64,000 nucleotides of DNA from Brachynemurus nebulosus (GCA_035578155.1 JAPWDM010000001.1:10515543-10579542), one strand, 5' to 3'; numbered from the stretch's first letter, positions 47,452 to 59,905 are shown. Made by a program: numbers and translations. The notes: generated by a model not told the origin, from the sequence alone.

Positions 47452-47502
47452 AAAACCGTTCTTATATGTATATTTTGAAGATATACATATAAGAACGGTT
47501 TT
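47452..47502. repeat. perfect 22-bp-stem hairpin
   Basis: Two perfectly complementary 22-bp arms (47452-47473 and 47481-47502) flank the 7-nt loop tttgaag. The arm begins aaaaccgttcttatatgt. Size and loop resemble a small-RNA precursor, but perfect pairing also fits a young inverted duplication or foldback. Confidence 0.85.
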
Positions 47503-47781
47503 ATTTTAAAGATATAAGTCCTAAAAGGCAATGTAAAAATGACAATTTACAAATTTTTTAAAGAGCTTACATTTTCAAAATTCAACTCTCGAATGTAAGG
47601 TAAAAATGGTAAAAATTCTCGGAAAATTCAGTTTTCATATATTCTATTTTTATTTGATACAAGCTCTACTGAAACCCGACAAGAGTACTCTATACTATAG
47701 AGTCTATAAGTCTATATTAGTCTTTTTCAACCTTTTTTTAGTCACGGCCCGGTAAAATCTCGGATAATTTTGTGTGGAACA

Positions 47782-48175
47782 GTCAATCTGGAATATCGTT
47801 TTCTAACCATTTGGTCGATCATGTAATTCAGATAAATATACTGACACTTTCTTAAGCATTAACTAATTGATTGTTTAAAAGCAATTCTTGAATTTTAAAT
47901 AGAATTCTTGTAGCCTCGAATCATTTATACCATTAGTTGGAATAAAATTTGGTCATGTAATATGAAATGTCATTCTTCGGTCACTTGGTCTACCACGTAA
48001 TTCAAACAAATATCGACACTTTCCTAAGCATTAAATAAATGCTTAAAACCCGTTCTTTAATTTTACATAGAACTATTGTATTATATCTTGGAATCATTTC
48101 CGCCATTAACTAAAGTAAAATTTTATAATATGAAATATCATTTTTTTAACCATTTCCTCTACCATGCAATTTAGA
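47782..48175 (+). repeat. 170-bp satellite, left block (~2.3 units)
   Basis: The marker taatatgaaat recurs at 47958 and 48126 (168 bp apart). Shared blocks: gttttctaaccatttggtcg, aattcagataaatat, gcattaa, tagcctcgaatcattt. It stops at the pogo-like element. Confidence 0.85.
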
Positions 48176-49062
48176 TAGGGTAAAGGTAGGTAAGAGTACG
48201 CAATAGGGTACTTGACTGCAATTGAGAAATGATTCTAAATGCTTTGTTCTTACGTATAAATTAGTTAATTTTTGTTAAATTTTTAAAAATCTTCAAAAAA
48301 ACCATTGTTCAATTTTAAATGAACAAATTGGCGGGAAAAACGATTTGGCGTAATGACGTATGCAATGACGTCACGATTTAACTTAATCAGATGTCGCTTT
48401 CATTCATATCAACACTTGTCAACACGGTTTCAAATTTGTACATAATATTCAGCAGTCATCATGCTCAGTTTTAGTGTTATTTACAACTTTCTACTTTGTT
48501 ATCTTCTTCATTTATCATCATCGTAAGATTTTCATGAAGCCCTACAAGTATTAAATACACTTTAAGAAAACGTAACTTTAAAATTGTAACAAAAAATAAA
48601 AGCATTTTTAACATAATATTAACAAGGTGATAAGGATATTTTACGTATTAAGTGACGATGTATTCCTTCCATCAATCTTTTTTGAGTGCAAAATTAATTG
48701 CAAACCAAAAAGTTCAAAATAAATTACAAAGAAAAACAACTTCTCTTGGTCAATTAGAATTGTAAAAATGTCACAATGAAAATGCAATTTGTCATAGACA
48801 AACCGTAACTACAGTAATAAGATCTGCTATTAAAAAATGACGTCATTTTCAAATATCACTGCGTTTTTAACCATTTAAATGAAGGCTAAAAATTTATAAT
48901 TTTCGAAATCAAATTTTTAAGTAACTAAAGAATACTTTTATCTGTCACTACTAAAATTGAATATATTTAAGGACAATACATAAAATTATTTAACATTTAA
49001 AACAAATTTTGAATACAGTCAAGTACCGTATTAATTTTTAAATTTACATAACGCCTTCATTT

Positions 49063-49640
49063 TTAATTTAAGTAAAAATAAAATAGTTGTGCATAATGTA
49101 ATGTAATGAATGCCTTTCCCTTAATTTTATACATTTTAGGAATTTTGTTGGGAGTTAAATTGATCATATCCATATATATTTGAGAAGCATCAAAATGATA
49201 CTTCGAATAAAGTGTTTCTAAATTGTGAAAAAATCTATTTAATTGTGTCTGACTGAAGTTCATCATCCTCGCTAATGAATATTTTTCTGGTCGACAAAAA
49301 ATTGAATTATGTCTTTTACAAAAATCTACCACCCATGTTTGTCCTGCTATTTTTTTTCTTGTGATTAAACCTATGTGATATATTATTTGATACAGCATAT
49401 CCAGATGCAGTCTATTTTAACCTTGCTATAACGTTATTCTATAAAACATAATATCTAATTCACGAATATGTTCAGCCAATTGTTGCTTCATAATGTTCTT
49501 TTGTATCTCCCAAGGGAGGATGGAACGTTTCTAAGTTTAAGTCTCTTTCTAAGAGTGCATTCCGCTATATCCATTTTTTTTGTTATAGCTCCTTTGTTTC
49601 TTTATTTTTTATTTTTTCTTGGATATTTTTCAAAATACTT
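49063..49640 (-). pseudogene. pogo-like transposase (psq + CENP-B-like + start of DDE)
   Basis: Reading down the minus strand: a psq-like helix at 49540-49580 (AECTLRKRLKLRN), then LGRYKRTL and, at 49431-49489, MKQQLAEHIRELDIMFYRIT, matching the start of the CENP-B-type helix-turn-helix. After a frame break near 49400 comes KKIAGQTWVVDFCKRH, ARMMNFSQTQLNRFF and KYHFDASQIYMDMINLTP. In the family the last motif is IYN-DE-G, which leads into the DDE catalytic core; here it is altered. The frameshifts and the missing catalytic domain make it a pseudogene. Confidence 0.8.
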
Positions 49641-49712
49641 TCTGTAAATATCAGTTCCCTATGGAATTTTCGTTGATAACTAATCTTTCAAAAACCCGTT
49701 TAAAAATAAATA

Positions 49713-50671
49713 CACTGAGAAAAAAATACAGTAATTTTTACTGAAATTTCTGGTAAAAAATTACTGAGCTCTCTGGTAATGCGGACATAAGTGACAGGCT
49801 AAGCAAAAAATACGATAATTTATAGTAAAAATTTTAAATTATCCTATAGCTCAGTAAAAATTACCGTATTATTTATAAATAAGGCTTTTTTTTATTTATT
49901 AATAAATAATTGAATTAAAATAGTTTAAAAGGATATTGATAGAAGGGTAAGCATTAAAATCAAATTATTAATATAGAAAAAAATTTTTGTGGTTTTTTAT
50001 TATTTGTGGAAAAAAATATATAAATTCTTTATTTGACATAGGTATTACATGATAAAAATTTTTAACAATAAGCACATTACAATAATTTTTATAAAAACAT
50101 ATTTCAATTAACATATCAAAACTATACAAAAATTCATGAAACAACAATTTTTTGTTTTAAAAATTTATTATAAAAAAAAACACTATATAAACATCCAGTC
50201 ACGTTGGTTATTGAACAACTAAATGAACCAGTCCTGGTTAGTTGCAGTCTGAAGTCGTGTTGGTCGTGTTATTGCGCATGCTCGGTGCTACTGCGCATGC
50301 TTGTTTTATTTATTCTCAGTTTATGTGATGCTTGGCTATGCAGTGGTGTGTGACAAATAACAAATGCACAACGACTCAGTAAAAATTATTCATATGTCCA
50401 GTATATTTTACAAAAAATTAAGTAAATTTTCCCGATGTCCACTTGAAATTTTACTACCCCATCGAATTTTACGCAGCTGTATAGGAAAAATTACGCAGCT
50501 GTATAGGAAAAATTCTTAAGGTCTACAGGAAAAATTTTCAAATGAATCGTAAAAAATAATGTTTGAAACGCATTTTTTATATTTTTGCTTAATAATTTCC
50601 TACGGACTAGTCACTTAAGACTCGTTTACCGGAGGCAGCTCAGTAATTTTTACTGGAATTTTTTCTCTGTG
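49713..50671. mobile_element. TA-flanked MITE, word cagtaaaaattac, nested
   Basis: Ends cactgagaaaaaaatacagt and ggaattttttctctgtg are inverted repeats with TA at 49711-49712 and 50672-50673. The word cagtaaaaattac or its complement recurs at both ends and near 49740, 49768, 49850 and 50383. The interior holds two tgcgcatgc motifs at 50273 and 50292. It sits just upstream of the transposase start within the pogo-like transposon. Confidence 0.8.
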
Positions 50672-50747
50672 TAGAAATTTTATTAGAAACATGCGTACTC
50701 TTATCAACTTTGAGGATGCGTACTCTTATAAGAATCGGTTTTTGTCA

Positions 50748-51135
50748 GTTGTCCTGAAATACCGTTTTCCGATCACTTCTTGTACCATGTAATTCAGATA
50801 CATATCGATACTTTCTTAAGCATTAGAGAAATGTTTAAAATCAATTTTTAATTTTAATTATAGAATTCTTATAACCTGGAATCATTTTTACCGTTAGAAT
50901 AAAATTTGGTCGTGTAATATGAAGTGTCGTTTTCCGACCATTTGTCCTACCATGTGTAATTCAAACAAATATCGACACTTTCCTAAGAATAACAGAAATG
51001 TTTAAAAGCCGTTCTTTAATTTTAAATAGGCTAATTATAGTCTGGAATCATGTCTGCCACTAGTTTGAATAACATTTTGTCGTGTAATATGAAACGTCGT
51101 TTTCCGACCACTTCGTCTACCATATATAATAAGCC
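50748..51135 (+). repeat. 170-bp satellite, right block (~2.3 units)
   Basis: The marker cgtgtaatatgaa recurs at 50911 and 51081 (170 bp). It resumes at the same phase at which the left block begins (gttttccgatcac), so the interruption involved more than a clean insertion or the two blocks are separate arrays. Confidence 0.85.
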
Positions 51136-53042
51136 CAGAGAAAATATTATAAATTAAAGATACAAATTTTGTTTTGTTCACTTTTATTAAAGCATAATAT
51201 AATTTACAAAACCACAAAGTCACATTTATCCAATTTCTATACCCGTAGATACAAGATATGTTTGCATCGAACGGTTAAATTAGCTGTGGAAGGTAAAAAC
51301 CAAAGAAACAAAGAGAAACAAAGTCTATTCATGAAAACCAGCAATTTATTCTTATAAAATAAACGATACATGTTTATAAATAAGTGTATTCATTTATCAT
51401 TTCACGTAAACCTAATATTTCCAAATTGTTTTGTTTTATATTCATGTTTCATTTTTCGGTGTTGCTTTTGTGTTTATAGAAGTAAATTTGGATTAATTTG
51501 CCATATACCTATATGAAATTATTCTTCCAAAATGTTATTAAATTTCTACAGCATATTCCGTGGACCCAAATGATTAAAAAAATTCCTTTTCTAAACGCAA
51601 AAATAATTAATTGTAAACAGTGAAAATTTACATCTCAATTTTATAAAATTTACAGTTGAATTAACATTTTTATGAAAGTATACGTATCTGTCCATCATTG
51701 AAACCATTTTTAAATTAAGGTAGTTACCTCGACATTCAACTTTTCGGCAGAATAGTTCCAAATTTTAATAGTATAAAGAAGAACACTATATCTGATTGTC
51801 CTTGTAATTTGGGAAAGCTTGATCGCTTCTGAGTTAAGATAATTAGGGTTAAAGTTTGTATCTACTGCATGTATTAGATCTCAAAATTCTGACTAGGTAC
51901 CCTTATTTTGTATTTAACAATAGAATGACTCGACAGAATTCAATAAAAAACTAGGGAAAGAAAGATTAATAAGTTCTGAATGTAATGAAAAAATTGAATT
52001 ATTGGTTGATCGTTTTGAATTGAAGATATCATCAGAGAAATTATAGTATTTTAATAAATACACCAATTTCAAGCAACTGAACCGAAGCAGTGTGGCAACC
52101 CTGTACATTAAATAACTGGTTTATTCGTATTTATTGTTTAAACAATATTAAAAATTCATGAATAGCGTTTTTTGACATTTCACCGCTTACGTAGCGAAAA
52201 CGGTGGTAGATACATTGAGTGCTAAGACGTTTTTTGTAAAGAATCGAATTCTCTACAAAAAAGTCCGCGAGAGCACCTGTCTATCTTGCACAGGTGAAAA
52301 AATAAAGCGCTCCAAACGCATATGCATACCACTTAATATGTTTTTTGGGTAAAAAACAATGATGTCAACGCATTTATTATAAAAAACTTTGGTAGTATAA
52401 GTGTGTATGCACAGACTATGTTTGAATGTATGCATACACGTTCTTATGAAAAATAGTATGCATCCATTAATACATACAATAATGACAAAAAGTAAGTTTG
52501 ATTTGTAATTTTTTCTACTAGCATGTCACTACCTTAAAACTAGTAGTTTCAAAAAATCATAACCGATACTGGAGAGTCTAATTCTTCTATACTCACGCAA
52601 AAAGTCAGACAATTCCAATTAGAAGTTTTTATGTTTTCCACTGGAATGATTGATTTATAGACTCACAACTCATGTGTCGTTCACTGATTTCTTGAGGAAA
52701 GCAAATCGCTCACGTGGTTGGGAAAATCACATCCTCTCGTGTCCCTCCAACCTTTTTTATTGTTAAGAGGAGAAATATCCTTAGACACTAGACAAGCGAA
52801 AATAAAAAAAAGTTTCAGAAATTTCTTTTAATAAGGAAAATATTGATCTACATATATTTTTGAGGTTTGTACTTTAAAGTGTTACAACATATTTTTTTCA
52901 ATATATATCAAAATGGCAGAAGTTTTTCATTAGAACGTGTTACTCCATAAGTTCCCGAAAGCTGGCACTTTAGGCGTTGTGTCGTATAATTGTCATCTAA
53001 AAAATGTACAAAAATTTTTAATATTATCAATATGTAGAATGT
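51136..53042. other. AT-rich interval, nothing recognised
   Basis: Short open frames only. Two patches (52150-52260 and 52280-52440, the latter rich in tatgcatac) are less AT-rich, with no recognised function. Confidence 0.4.
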
Positions 53043-53050
53043 CGGTGAAC

Positions 53051-53748
53051 CAGAGGCGTATCTAGGATGGGGCAAGTGGGGCACGTGCCCCACGCGCCTT
53101 TAAAAAGGAGGCTCGCAAAACCTCCAATTGTTAAATTTAAAAATCAAAATATAGCACAATAAACTAATTCATATCCAACCATTCCGTACAGAGTTCCCGC
53201 ACTTCGCGAATGAGCGAAAGGCAGTGAATGGTTTGCTCAATTCAGGTGCGCTGCAAAGCTACTTGAATTTATTGTGCAATATGGAGATGAAAGCGTATTT
53301 CAGAATTTGTGCATTTCCATTCAAATTCTGCTCACAATTACCGTATTCATCGTAAGTTGTGAGCGATCTTCAAAGTAAGTTAAAATTAAGACTTTCGCAT
53401 CTGAGGGCTACAATGGATTAAGAAAGGTTATACTACCTAGCTTTGCTCAGTGTACAGCGAGAAGAAACGAAACATCGGAAACATCATCGATGTGTTTGCG
53501 TCGCAGAAGGTCAGGAAGGTGCAATTGTAAGTGTAACGGTTTTACAGTCTCACTTTCGTTGTAAAATATAGAAAATAAATACAGTAGTTTAGGTAGGGGG
53601 AGGGGGACAAAAGGATCTATCATACCCCGTACGCCACTTGCAAAAAGGCTCCAAATATGTACTAATAGCGTACCATATATTTCTGGAAGGAAGGGGGCGC
53701 CAATAAACGGTCGTGCCCCGGACGCCAGTTATGTTCGCTACGCCACTG
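53051..53748. mobile_element. hAT element, ends cagaggcgtatctagg
   Basis: Ends cagaggcgtatctaggatgg and ttatgttcgctacgccactg, with a ggggcacg block just inside each. The flanking 8-bp duplication cggtgaac/cagtgaac has one mismatch. The interior is non-coding. Ends of the CAGNGGCGTA type are common in hAT elements. Confidence 0.85.
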
Positions 53749-54696
53749 CAGTGAACCAAAAAAAATCCAAAAAAGTAAAAAATTAATGAATTTGTAGGAG
53801 TTTTTAAAAATAAATTTCAAAATATTTTCGCCTATTTTTACATTAAGAAGATACTTTAATAGTTTAAAAATAAAAATGGTAAATATTGCAGAACCATTCT
53901 CCCAAGGCATGTTGAATTTAATGCGCTCGACGGTATGCAGTATAGCTGGCGTAAATTTGAATCTTACCGAAAATTCGGTACGTATTTCACTTGCTATAAC
54001 CATATAGATTAAGATAATATTTCTTATTTTGTGCCAGATTTAAATTTGTACCAGTTACACTGTGTGCCTCGAAAATTCAATATGCCTTGGGAGAATTCTT
54101 CCGGCGCCATTATTTTGCAATTTTATGCTTCAATAGATGCCTAATACTATCGTTCAATGGTATTTCCTTATTACCTTTGCTTCCATCCAAAAAAATATGT
54201 CAAAAAAATACTATTTTTCGGTTGTTACAGTAGGTATTACCCCTTAAAATAATAAAAAAGACAGGATATTAAAGAATTCCTTCGCATATAAACAATTAAC
54301 AACCAGCCTACAGAGCCCATTAACCCTATTATAAAGAAGATTATATTAAGAAATACAATCTTTTTAAAGGAAAAATACCCTCTAGCAAAATTCCTAAATT
54401 TAGTTACAATCTGTTTTACTAATCTTTGCGAAAAGGATTAAACATAAAATAAATAATATATATCTACTAACTGAGCAGATGTTATGAAAGTTATGAAATA
54501 AGAGTATTGTTTTTCTTTATTTTTCTTATTTGTATATGTACATATTATATTTACAAAAATAAACCTTTATCTAACTAAATTATCTACCAAAATAAGAAGA
54601 AAGAAATATATGAATTGCTGTAGAATATTTGAAAAAGAAAATCTAATCACATTTTGTTAAATCAAAAAATATTTTTCATACAGGTTTCACATCGTG
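53749..54696. other. AT-rich interval with a short inverted pair
   Basis: cagaaccattctcccaaggc (53890) and ccttgggagaattcttccgg (54085) are partly inverted copies about 200 bp apart, probably a decayed foldback. No gene recognised. Confidence 0.45.
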
Positions 54697-54704
54697 ATTT
54701 GTAC

Positions 54705-55302
54705 ATGGACTGTTGCCAATATCCAAAACCGCATCCGCATAAGCGAAATATTTGCATTTATTTCGTACATCATTATTTTAAGGTGACTATAGTGTCGATA
54801 CAAATGTAAGTATATACGAAATATTGAATTGGAACTCTGATTTCTCGCATTATATGATATTAAAATTAAAATTTATTTATTTATTGCCATCACATGTACA
54901 GAGACCCTTACTTTTTCTTCGTATTGACACAGAAAACTGGTTAATTTACTCGATGCAAAAAAAAGTCAAACAAAAATAAACAGAACAGAAAAGAAAGAAT
55001 ACATTTTTAAAGATTTTTTTGTTCTTTTGTTTTGACGCCTACTCCTAACACTGATGCCTCTTTCCTTCTTTACCTTTTTTATCTACGAGTAGTGACAGCT
55101 ATATAGCATTAAATACAATTTGGTGATATTTTATGAAGTCAAGTCGTGAAATGGCGTAGTATAATATTTGTGGAAAAATATACTCGAGAAAAAACAGAAA
55201 ACTTAGTCTATACGATTATTTTTATTACCTTTTTAAAATTCGCATCCGTGGCCACGTCCGCGTCCGCAGATATATTAATATACCAAATCCGCAACAACCC
55301 TG
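54705..55302. mobile_element. hAT MITE, ends around ggactgttgcc
   Basis: The left end atggactgttgccaatatcc and right end aaatccgcaacaaccctg are imperfect inverted repeats. Both have gcatccgcat/cgcgtccgcag words inside. The 8-bp duplication atttgtac/atttctac has one mismatch. Confidence 0.75.
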
Positions 55303-55379
55303 ATTTCTACATATTTTTATCTAGTTCCTAGAAATAACAACAATTCAACAATACTTTGCTACATTAATAATTGCAATTA

Positions 55380-55625
55380 TGCCTGATAATACATCATAAT
55401 GTACCATTGCATACCATTTTCGGTTACAAAAATTACTTCTTCTTGAAAACCTACTCACATAGGCAATCGTTCAAAACGCATTTTACGTGATTTTTTCTAC
55501 TCTTTAACACAGTGTAAAAAAAATTCGAAAAACTTTTGGCAAACTATTGCAAAAATTTTATCTGCTAGACGTGGCTGACTGAAAAACTCATCCAAAGGCT
55601 TCGAACCTTTAACGTTTTCACCAGA
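55380..55625 (-). repeat. dispersed repeat A, copy 6 (inverted)
   Basis: The complement of ttcaaaacgcattttacgtg, aacacagtgtaaaaaaaatt, gctagacgtggctgactgaa and aacgttttcacc follows the order of plus-strand copies 3 and 1. The hairpin-bearing 3' end is badly decayed. Confidence 0.65.
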
Positions 55626-56149
55626 TTTCGTACAGATAAAATGTTTCGTTCGGGAGTAATCAATTTAATAGTGAATGTCAAATTTCTATCATAGTCTCAA
55701 ACTCAAGTCTCACCACGACAGTGACTCTAGTGACAGTAGTTAAACTGACTCTTAACATATATAGTGTTTAATTCCTCTTGTTTACATTTTTTTTTGTTCG
55801 CCGTTAAAGATGAAACCAAAAAATATAAATTGATGAGATTATAGCAAGCAATAAACATTACATTGTCGATAGGAATAGAGAAATATCTATCTATCTATAC
55901 TGAGTAATGTTTCAATGGTTATGTTTGGGTGGTAGTAAACTATTAAAATAAGTGATATCAATTTATTATTGTAATGGCTTATATGCACTACAGCAGGGAT
56001 TGTAAGGAATGTGTAATAGATTAATGTAGTGAATGCTGGGTATGTCAAGTTGTGAAACAGAGTGTAATAGTAACAGTTACCGCAGTGAAACTGCTACATG
56101 CAATAATGGTATTTATATATTATGTGGAGTGAATATTCAAAACGTGTTT
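55626..56149. other. unassigned interval
   Basis: AT-rich without recognised features; a few tatctatctatc units near 55885. Confidence 0.4.
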
Positions 56150-56740
56150 TGACACAATACGATACTTGACTGTATTTAAAATTTGTGTCAAATGTTAAAT
56201 AATTCTGTGCATTATCATTACATATGTTCAATTTTTAATGATGAAATATAAAAAAATTTGATAACTATTTAGAAATTTTATTTTGAAAATCGCCATTTTT
56301 CAACAAATATTCAAATTAGTGAAAACGCGCGTCTTCTTCAATATGACGTAACATTTTGTAGCTAGATATGTTGATTTTGATAATTTTCATTGGTGAGGTG
56401 AAATTGTGTTTTCTTTTGAATCTATTAGCTTATATATATAGTAATAATAATCGGCCAGAATTCTAATAAATACTTGCTTTTACTTTGACACTTTATGAAT
56501 AAAATGAAAGTTTTGAGGTTATAAATATTGACATTGACGTTTAGTTGCTTCAAACTGTGACGTCTTTATAGTGAGGTGTTTTTCCCACTTTTTTCTCATT
56601 TAAAATTGTAGGGTTATTTTTTTTGATGATTTTTTACAGAATCTGTCGAAAATAAAAAAACCACTTAACTGATATGGAAAAACAATGATTTTAGAATATT
56701 TTTGTAATTTCAGTCAAGTACCCTACTGCCAAAATATTTG
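56150..56740 (-). mobile_element. internally deleted copy of the 48-kb pogo-like family
   Basis: Read on the minus strand, agggtacttgactg (56712-56725), a gggaaaaacacctc block, gacgtcac, and finally ttgacactaat-type text to gatacttgactgtatttaaa (56168) run collinear with 48205-49040. The transposase part is absent. Confidence 0.65.
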
Positions 56741-56882
56741 AAAATCAACGGAAATTATTCAACGTATTATTTAAGGGTTTCTAATTATCAGGTGGTGTTT
56801 CTTATAGATAACATGATTTAAAGTACAATCAAAATTGATTTTTCGTCATAATGTTTTTCTTTTTTGAATAAAAATGCTTTTG

Positions 56883-57380
56883 TATGATGGAAAAAACACT
56901 CTTTGAACAGACGGATTGGGCAAAACACATTTTAATTCATTTAGTCGTGGATAAAATACACCTTGAACAAAACAATGCTTTTAATTAAACGAATTGAAAA
57001 ATCTTCCATCCCTGACTATTGTTAATATCTATATATATTTTTTTTTAAATATCAAACATATAGGTACATGTAGGTTATTTTAATATACACAACACTGTTA
57101 ACTACATAACACGTCACTTCTAACGCACGTAATTATCATCATGTCCTGATCACGTGGCCCAGTGAACCAATCAGAACATGTTGCTGGACAAAACACTGTT
57201 TGAATCAAACATGATTATGAAAACGATACGGTTTGAATATTATTTCCTTTCTTAATTTTAATATGGCAAAAATTTTTTTTACGGCATGGAATTTGAATCA
57301 GCTCTTCAGATAGGAATGAGTGAGAAGAATGGTATGATGTTCCTAATTCAATTTTGAATTTTTTTGACAAAGCACTTTTT
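56883..57380 (+). repeat. cluster of acaaaacactNtttgaa words
   Basis: Variants at 56886, 56929, 56953, 56972, 57188 and 57364, all in the same orientation. It recalls the word-repeat elements, but inverted ends were not found, so boundaries are unknown. Confidence 0.4.
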
Positions 57381-58237
57381 GAATATTTACTCCACGTATG
57401 TAGTACATACAATACGATAGAATGTAGTTACATATTCTAAACCTGAGAGTATTAACTAGTAAGTACTTACTTACAGCAATTACAAATAAAATAAAAGTAC
57501 GATACATAGTAACAGAATACAAAAACTAATGTTTAAAAAATTGCCAAGCGCGCGTTAGACACGCATTGAGTCAGGGTTTCTCAGTGGCTTGACAAGGCAA
57601 TTTAGAAAATTTTTTAGAGTCTATCTAACAGTAGATAACTACTAGCGTCCGCCGTTCTGGCATCACTCAGGTGTCTGTTTTGTTTTCTTTTTGATGTTTT
57701 GTATAATTTCCTTCAGCAGACAAAATAATGAGGTGCTCTTGAAAAAATTTCCCTCAAATACTACTGGGACTCAGGATTTGGAGTAAAAACCAAGAACAGA
57801 ATTAAAATTGATAAATCGTACAGGAGTGGGATTGAATGAGATTTCTAATTTTGCTCGGAATTAGGACCAAATGAGTGGGAATGGAACAAAAAAATTACTC
57901 CCGTCGACATCTCTACTTAAAGGTGGTTTGACAAACGAAACCAGTCACTATAAATAATTTATTTCGTACAGAATTTCCTGACACCTGACTTAAAAAAACC
58001 TAATTAGACCTATAATTCTTTTTTGGACAAAACAACCATATCAATGACGTATACGTATGCTACCTTCTACCTTATTTTATTTATTTATTTTTTGATTCAA
58101 TGTTGAAAAGTAATAAAAATATTTTCGTTAGGAACGGATGAAATGAATCGAAATAATATGACACAAAAAATGCTTCAGGAAAAATTAAATTAAGTTGAAC
58201 AATTCGGTTCATTCTGATTTTCATGTTTTTCCTTTTT

Positions 58238-59905
58238 AGTGTTCCGTACCAAAATTGACAAAACGGAACACTTATTCAATCACTTCGGTGTCTGTCCGAG
58301 TGTGACAGGCAATTTCCTCTAAAACCACTGGACATGAAAATTTGAAACTTAGCACGGAGATAGGGTGTGGTGGCCAAATTCCAGATATGAAGTTGAATTT
58401 TAGGGGATAACCTGGAAATTAAAAACACAATTTTTTGCCAAGAGCACCGAATAAGGTATCAAATGAAGGCCTGTTAAAGCACGAATTCATAAATATATCT
58501 AACTACATAGGGTAAACGGTATAGTTATTGGTCATTGACAGTTATTGGACGAGACACTCTCTTTTGGAGATTATTAGGCTTATATTAAAGCAAACTTTCT
58601 GATTTTCCAGTTTAACAGAACCCTCTAGTATTTATTTTCAGAAAATGCATTTTGAGTTAATCACAATTTACAGAAACCTGTAACTACGTCATTCTTAGCG
58701 TGGTCTTAGGTAGTTCGTTAAAAAAGTTTACTGTGTCTAGTGAGTGACAAGGCTAGAATCATTTAATAATATCCTACTAAATCGTGAATCATCGTAAAGG
58801 GTTGATCAAGGAGTGGATAAAGGCTGTGTACATGATACAGGACTTATGAATTGTGGAAATATTCCAGAAATTAATAAACGCAATTTTTGTCCAATAACTG
58901 CATTTTTTTACACGCACAACTTTAATATATTTTTTTTTTCAGAGACTTACCAATATGTAATATGAAAGTTTTATATGGTACATTAAAATAGACAGGTTTA
59001 ACTTTATTTATGAATTTTTTCGTTAAAAATAAAGTTACAACACGTACTTTTTCTGTACTTTGTTTTGAAAATTTTTCGTCACTGTCCAATACCTATACCG
59101 TTTACCATACTTTTGTTCATTTTTTTTTCTTTTTTTTTTGGGAAAAACAAAAATAGCTGTCTCCGGCTCTTATTACCAAAAGGATTGTTCATCTGAAAAA
59201 ATTCACGAACATTAAGAATGAGGTGTAGATTGAGCGAAAATTAGCAGACCTGAATTTCCTTGCACAACTTCCTTGGTATGTAAAAAGAAAATTTGATGAC
59301 GCATTTTGCTTTGATCAAGATGCTGTTAATCAATAATTGTATTACTATTATGTTAAACGGGTATTTCGGTAATTTTTTTATAGATGGAATTTTAAAAAAT
59401 TAAAGAAGTAAGAAATAGCTGATAAATCCGCGAAAAATATATTTCAATCTCTGCACCTGAATATTATCTAATATTTGTAAAATTTTTAAGTATCCATAAG
59501 AATAAAAATCCATGGTACCTATTCAAAGAAGTTGGCAAATAATATTTAAATAATTTTATGACTTTATTGAATGACTTTAATATGACTTTAAAACATTATC
59601 TAATACAATTTTTATAGTAAATAGTACTGTTAATAATTATTATGGAAAAAAAGAATGGCGACTCTTAGTACAATTACTTCAATCAGTAAATATCACTGTT
59701 CGTTTCTGGTAAACGTAAACAGACCAAGATAACTTATACGATCGTTTGGAAATCGAAAAACATGGTTTATTTTAGGAATAAAATTTATTCATTAGGAAAA
59801 ATATTTCATCCACTTTCATGTCCCGTTACAAAAAATTCATAAAAACAACTAATTGTACGGAACACTGTTAGCGTAAGTACAACTTGCACTTGACGACTTG
59901 TTTTT
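58238..59905. mobile_element. long repeat, ends agtgttccgtac / gtacggaacact
   Basis: Starts tagtgttccgtaccaaaatt, followed by aaaacggaacactt and cggtgtctgtccgagtgtga. Ends gtacggaacactg, then acaacttgcacttg and a T-rich run. From memory, this layout (TAGGGTTCCGTAC near one end; GTACGGAACCCT then GACTCGCACTTGGCC near the other) is a repeat widespread in insects, especially moths. A TA-flanked MITE (58510-59107) is nested in it. No coding region identified. Confidence 0.65.
58510..59107. mobile_element. TA-flanked MITE, word tattggacagtgac
   Basis: Ends gggtaaacggtatagttatt and ggtattgg-type (right end ctataccgtttacca) are inverted, TA at 58508-58509 and 59108-59109. gtccaataac also occurs at 58889. 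It is nested in the GTTCCGTAC-type repeat. Confidence 0.85.

Larger units (their letters stand above)
48178..50730 (-). mobile_element. pogo-like transposon with broken transposase
   Basis: The left end follows TA (48176-48177): gggtaaaggtaggtaagagt, acgca, then agggtacttgactg. The right end carries two inverted copies of taagagtacgca (50694-50725). A minus-strand transposase relic lies at 49063-49640, and a TA-flanked MITE (49713-50671) is nested inside. A deletion derivative of the same family lies inverted at 56150-56740. The exact right boundary is uncertain because only the word matches. Confidence 0.7.

Noticed and set aside
53662..54003. 113-codon minus-strand open frame
   Set aside because: It crosses the right end of a hAT element into flanking AT-rich DNA.
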